The translations under genes and the position numbers were made by a program. A DNA stretch of 6,960 nt from Bacteroidales bacterium (GTDB lineage Bacteria; Bacteroidota; Bacteroidia; Bacteroidales; F082), in NCBI GenBank assembly GCA_024762735.1, contig JANTGU010000119.1, forward strand, positions 1 to 6,960, written 5' to 3'. Positions 4,492 through 6,960 of the stretch are shown here, one piece after another. The notes beneath the pieces are model-generated. The model saw only the letters and a program-made list of their open reading frames with translations. It was not told the origin of the DNA and searched no databases. The first letter of the stretch is position 1, and each line of letters begins with the position of its first letter.

Positions 4492-6747
4492 ATGCAAGTA
4501 TTAAGAAAAATAAGGCTGCTGCTGATGCCGGCGTTGCTGTTGCTGATTTTGGGGATGGCTGATGCCCAACCCTCAACGGTGTCGCTGACCGGTGATTCTG
4601 TACTGGCGTTTCCATGGGCGGGAGGAATGAACTCCATGCAGTTTGGTGAAGTGGATATCAACAGGGATGGTATCATGGATTTGGTGGCATTCGACCGGCA
4701 GGGTAACCGGATGATGCCTTTTATTAACGGAGGAGGTACCTGGAAAATTGACTACCTTTTTGATGCCAATTATATCGATAACTTTCCGGTACTCTACGAT
4801 TGGGCCATCTTTGCCGATTATAACAACGATGGCAAAGCCGATATTTTTACCTATTCGCCGGGGTGGGCAGGCATGATGGTGTATAAAAATGTATCGGATG
4901 AAACTTTGAAATTTGAACGGGTGGTTTATCCCTACCTTACCTCGCTAAACAGTGGGGGAGAGATTAATATTTTGGTTACTTATGCCGATTACCCGGCTAT
5001 TACTGATTTGGATAATGATGGCGATTTGGATATTTTAACCTTTTGGGGATTAGGTTCTTTTGTCGAGATGCATAAAAATCTCTCCATGGAGGAGTATGGG
5101 AATGCTGACTCGCTGATTTTTGAAAAAACGGAAGAGTGTTGGGGTAATTTTGCCGAGAGTGACGAATCGAATGAACTGTTTTTGGATACCTGCGTTCCGG
5201 CACCATTAGCCGAAAGTAACAGGATAACCAATAGGCAGGAACGTCATACCGGATCTACCTTCTTAATGCTTGATTTGGATGGTGACAACGACAAAGATTT
5301 GTTGCTGGGCGATGTGGATTACCCTGGATTGTTCGCACTAACCAACGGCGGAACACCTGAACAGGCTCTTATTACTTCGTACGATACCGCCTATCCTGAC
5401 GAATCGCAAAAAATCAGAATTTTCTCCATGCCGGCTGCCGCCTACATCGATGTAAACAACGATGGAAAAAAGGATTTGATTGTTTCACCTTTCGACCCGG
5501 CTACCGCGATATCTAAAAACCATCGTAGTGTGATGCTCTATCTTAATCATGGCGAAAACAATCATCCCGGTTTTCAATTGGCCACGGAGTCTTTTTTGCA
5601 GGATCAGATGATTGATGTGGGAAGCGGCTCCATGCCCGTATTTTTCGATTGGGACAGCGATGGCTTTACCGACCTGTTTATTGGAAATTATGGCTACTAC
5701 AAGGGTTCATGGTATGATCAGTATTTTACCCTGCATAGCCAGTACCGGGGCACGGTTTTCTATTTGAAAAATACCGGAACCTGGGGATATCCTGTCTTTA
5801 CACCGGTGGATATGGATTTTGGGAAATTTTTGGCTGATGGTGATAATCTGGTGGGTGTGGCTCCTGCTTTTGGCGATGTGAATGGTGACGGTAACAACGA
5901 TATGCTGGTTGGAAACAGCAACGGGACATTGACGCTGGTGGAGTTTTCAGGTACAAATGTTACAAAGCAGCAAAACTACGCAGGCATTGATGTAGGTGCG
6001 TTTAGTGCCCCTCAGCTGTTTGACCTTGATAACGATGGCTTGCTGGACTTAATCGTGGGAGAACAAGATGGCAACCTTAACTATTTTCATAATAACGGCA
6101 CGGTTACTAATGCCGATTTTGTATTGAAAACCGATAGTTTGGGAAAAGTGAATGTAACCGATTATACCTTGTCCTATTATGGGTATAGCTATCCTGCCTT
6201 TTACCGGGGCCACGATGGAAAAACTGTTTTGGTAGTCGGTTCCCAACAGGGTAAACTTTTTTATTATGAAAATATTGATGGCAACCTGACGGGCACTTTT
6301 ACTGAATCGGACCAGCTTGGCACTTTATTGGGATTAGACAGATTTAACCCGGACAGGGGGATGCGAACCGCTGCCACGCTGAGTGATGTTTGTGTGGGGA
6401 GTGCTCCCGAACTCATGGCGGGTAATTTTAGCGGTGGCGTTGAATTGTTTGGCGGCAATGCCGAGGTGTTGGCCTCGGCAGGTGGCAAAAAAGCCTCTTT
6501 TGGTATGCTTACTGTTTTTCCCAACCCGGCAGATGATAAGGTTTTTATTACGATTCCACTACCTCTAAAACAATATACAATGCAGATTACTGATTTTTCC
6601 GGAAGGTTGATTTATTACAAGGCAGGTGCATCTATCAACAAGGGTACGATGGAAATCGATGTGAGGAAATTTAATCCCGGCATGTATGTCATCAGTGTTG
6701 CATCGGCCGGGGCAAAGTATGAAGGAAAGCTCTTGATTATTCGGTAA
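4492..6747 (+). CDS. Secreted FG-GAP/VCBS beta-propeller protein with T9SS type A sorting domain
   Basis: 751 residues from ATG 4492; two in-frame GTG codons at 4483 and 4486 are possible but less likely starts. Residues 1-25 form a signal peptide (RKIRLLLMPALLLLILGMADA, cleavage before QPS). The body holds eight calcium-type DxDxDGxxD loops, starting near residues 55, 109, 172, 261, 320, 386, 462 and 511, for example DINRDGIMD and DLDNDGLLD. Each is usually followed by a short hydrophobic strand and GN/GNxxG, as in FG-GAP/VCBS propeller blades. Two further units near 566-600 and 624-655 keep the strand pattern but lack the acidic loop. Residues about 670-751 are a type A T9SS C-terminal domain (VFPNPADDKVFI ... 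GMYVISV ... KLLIIR), so the protein should cross the outer membrane and be anchored or released there. A role in adhesion or ligand binding is inferred only from the fold; no catalytic domain is visible. Confidence 0.92.
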   Translation: MQVLRKIRLLLMPALLLLILGMADAQPSTVSLTGDSVLAFPWAGGMNSMQFGEVDINRDGIMDLVAFDRQGNRMMPFINGGGTWKIDYLFDANYIDNFPVLYDWAIFADYNNDGKADIFTYSPGWAGMMVYKNVSDETLKFERVVYPYLTSLNSGGEINILVTYADYPAITDLDNDGDLDILTFWGLGSFVEMHKNLSMEEYGNADSLIFEKTEECWGNFAESDESNELFLDTCVPAPLAESNRITNRQERHTGSTFLMLDLDGDNDKDLLLGDVDYPGLFALTNGGTPEQALITSYDTAYPDESQKIRIFSMPAAAYIDVNNDGKKDLIVSPFDPATAISKNHRSVMLYLNHGENNHPGFQLATESFLQDQMIDVGSGSMPVFFDWDSDGFTDLFIGNYGYYKGSWYDQYFTLHSQYRGTVFYLKNTGTWGYPVFTPVDMDFGKFLADGDNLVGVAPAFGDVNGDGNNDMLVGNSNGTLTLVEFSGTNVTKQQNYAGIDVGAFSAPQLFDLDNDGLLDLIVGEQDGNLNYFHNNGTVTNADFVLKTDSLGKVNVTDYTLSYYGYSYPAFYRGHDGKTVLVVGSQQGKLFYYENIDGNLTGTFTESDQLGTLLGLDRFNPDRGMRTAATLSDVCVGSAPELMAGNFSGGVELFGGNAEVLASAGGKKASFGMLTVFPNPADDKVFITIPLPLKQYTMQITDFSGRLIYYKAGASINKGTMEIDVRKFNPGMYVISVASAGAKYEGKLLIIR

Positions 6748-6806
6748 TATTGGACTGTATTCAGAAAATGGAATAACACCTTTAAAATCGAATGTGGTGT
6801 TCTCTG

Positions 6807-6836
6807 TTGAAGCAATCCTTTTTTTTGTTAATTTTG
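6807..6836 (+). promoter_or_regulatory. Bacteroidota promoter for the gene at the right edge
   Basis: TTG (6807-6809), a 19-nt spacer, then TAATTTTG (6829-6836), a perfect TAnnTTTG. The predicted start is near 6843, about 22 nt before the ATG at 6865. The T8 run at 6819-6826 lies inside the spacer. Confidence 0.65.
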
Positions 6837-6864
6837 AGCGTTGTCAGATTTAATACCAAAAATT

Positions 6865-6960
6865 ATGTTAGAATCCGGCGAGAAATTTTATAAAAAACTT
6901 CATCCTGAGTTAACGGAAGCGCTTTATGCAACGTTGTTGGAACGTTCGTACCAGGAGCTT
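6865..6960 (+). CDS. Unidentified protein, N-terminal 32 residues only
   Basis: Opens with ATG 6865 and stays open to the right edge: MLESGEKFYKKLHPELTEAL followed by YATLLERSYQEL. It has a consensus promoter at the expected distance, so it is probably a real gene. The visible part is charged, probably helical, and has no signal peptide or membrane segment, suggesting a cytoplasmic protein. The family is not recognisable from this fragment. Confidence 0.7.
   Translation, partial: MLESGEKFYKKLHPELTEALYATLLERSYQEL

Noticed and set aside
6775..6801. Hairpin AACACC/GGTGTT after the propeller gene as a terminator
   Set aside because: The stem is 6 bp with a 14-nt or longer loop, and no T-tract follows directly. 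The nearest T-run is 18 bp away, inside the next promoter.

Overview
The window looks like a piece of a chromosome from the phylum Bacteroidota, probably a free-living, type IX secretion-bearing member (Marinilabiliales- or Cytophagales-like) rather than a gut Bacteroides. Four signs support this. A large surface protein ends in a type A T9SS sorting domain. Intergenic regions carry copies of the Bacteroidota -7 promoter element TAnnTTTG. The tmRNA tag is GENNFALAA. The sigma-54 activator is of the short Bacteroidota type. Base composition is moderate and no gene stands out as foreign. Species cannot be assigned from the sequence alone.

Layout, left to right. Bases 1-195 (+) hold the C-terminal end of a CdaA-type diadenylate cyclase, followed by a terminator-like hairpin. 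A convergent gene at 352-1671 (-) encodes an exported PhoD-like metallophosphatase. Upstream of it, also on the minus strand, lies an RNA block: tmRNA (ssrA, 2125-2520), a 183-bp structured spacer, tRNA-Arg(CCG) (1870-1941) and a strong hairpin plus T-tract terminator (1821-1863). A -7 element upstream of ssrA and none in the spacer suggest that the two RNAs are made from one transcript. The spacer holds a 25-nt exact copy of the ssrA 3' end, the usual signature of integration or rearrangement at this gene.

Bases 2521-3191 have no credible gene. They hold a cluster of small palindromes: a 17-nt GC-rich palindrome, a 39-nt hairpin, four hairpins with GTCC(C)/GGAC arms, a 94-nt nested inverted repeat and a 16-nt tandem repeat. 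This looks like an accumulation site for REP- or MITE-like elements.

Bases 3192-4358 (-) encode an NtrC-family sigma-54 activator with receiver and AAA+ domains, no DNA-binding domain, and GSFTSA in place of GAFTGA. Divergent from it, 4492-6747 (+) encodes a secreted FG-GAP/VCBS beta-propeller protein with eight calcium-type loops and a T9SS C-terminal domain. A well-formed Bacteroidota promoter precedes it, and a second one with identical 19-nt spacing precedes the last gene, of which only 32 codons (6865-6960, +) are present.

No multi-gene pathway is evident. These look like single-gene transcription units around an ssrA-tRNA locus. The most unusual points are the repeat cluster, the ssrA 3'-end duplication, the Cys-to-Gly change at a conserved PhoD position, and the sigma-54 activator lacking both a DNA-binding domain and a canonical sigma-54 contact loop.
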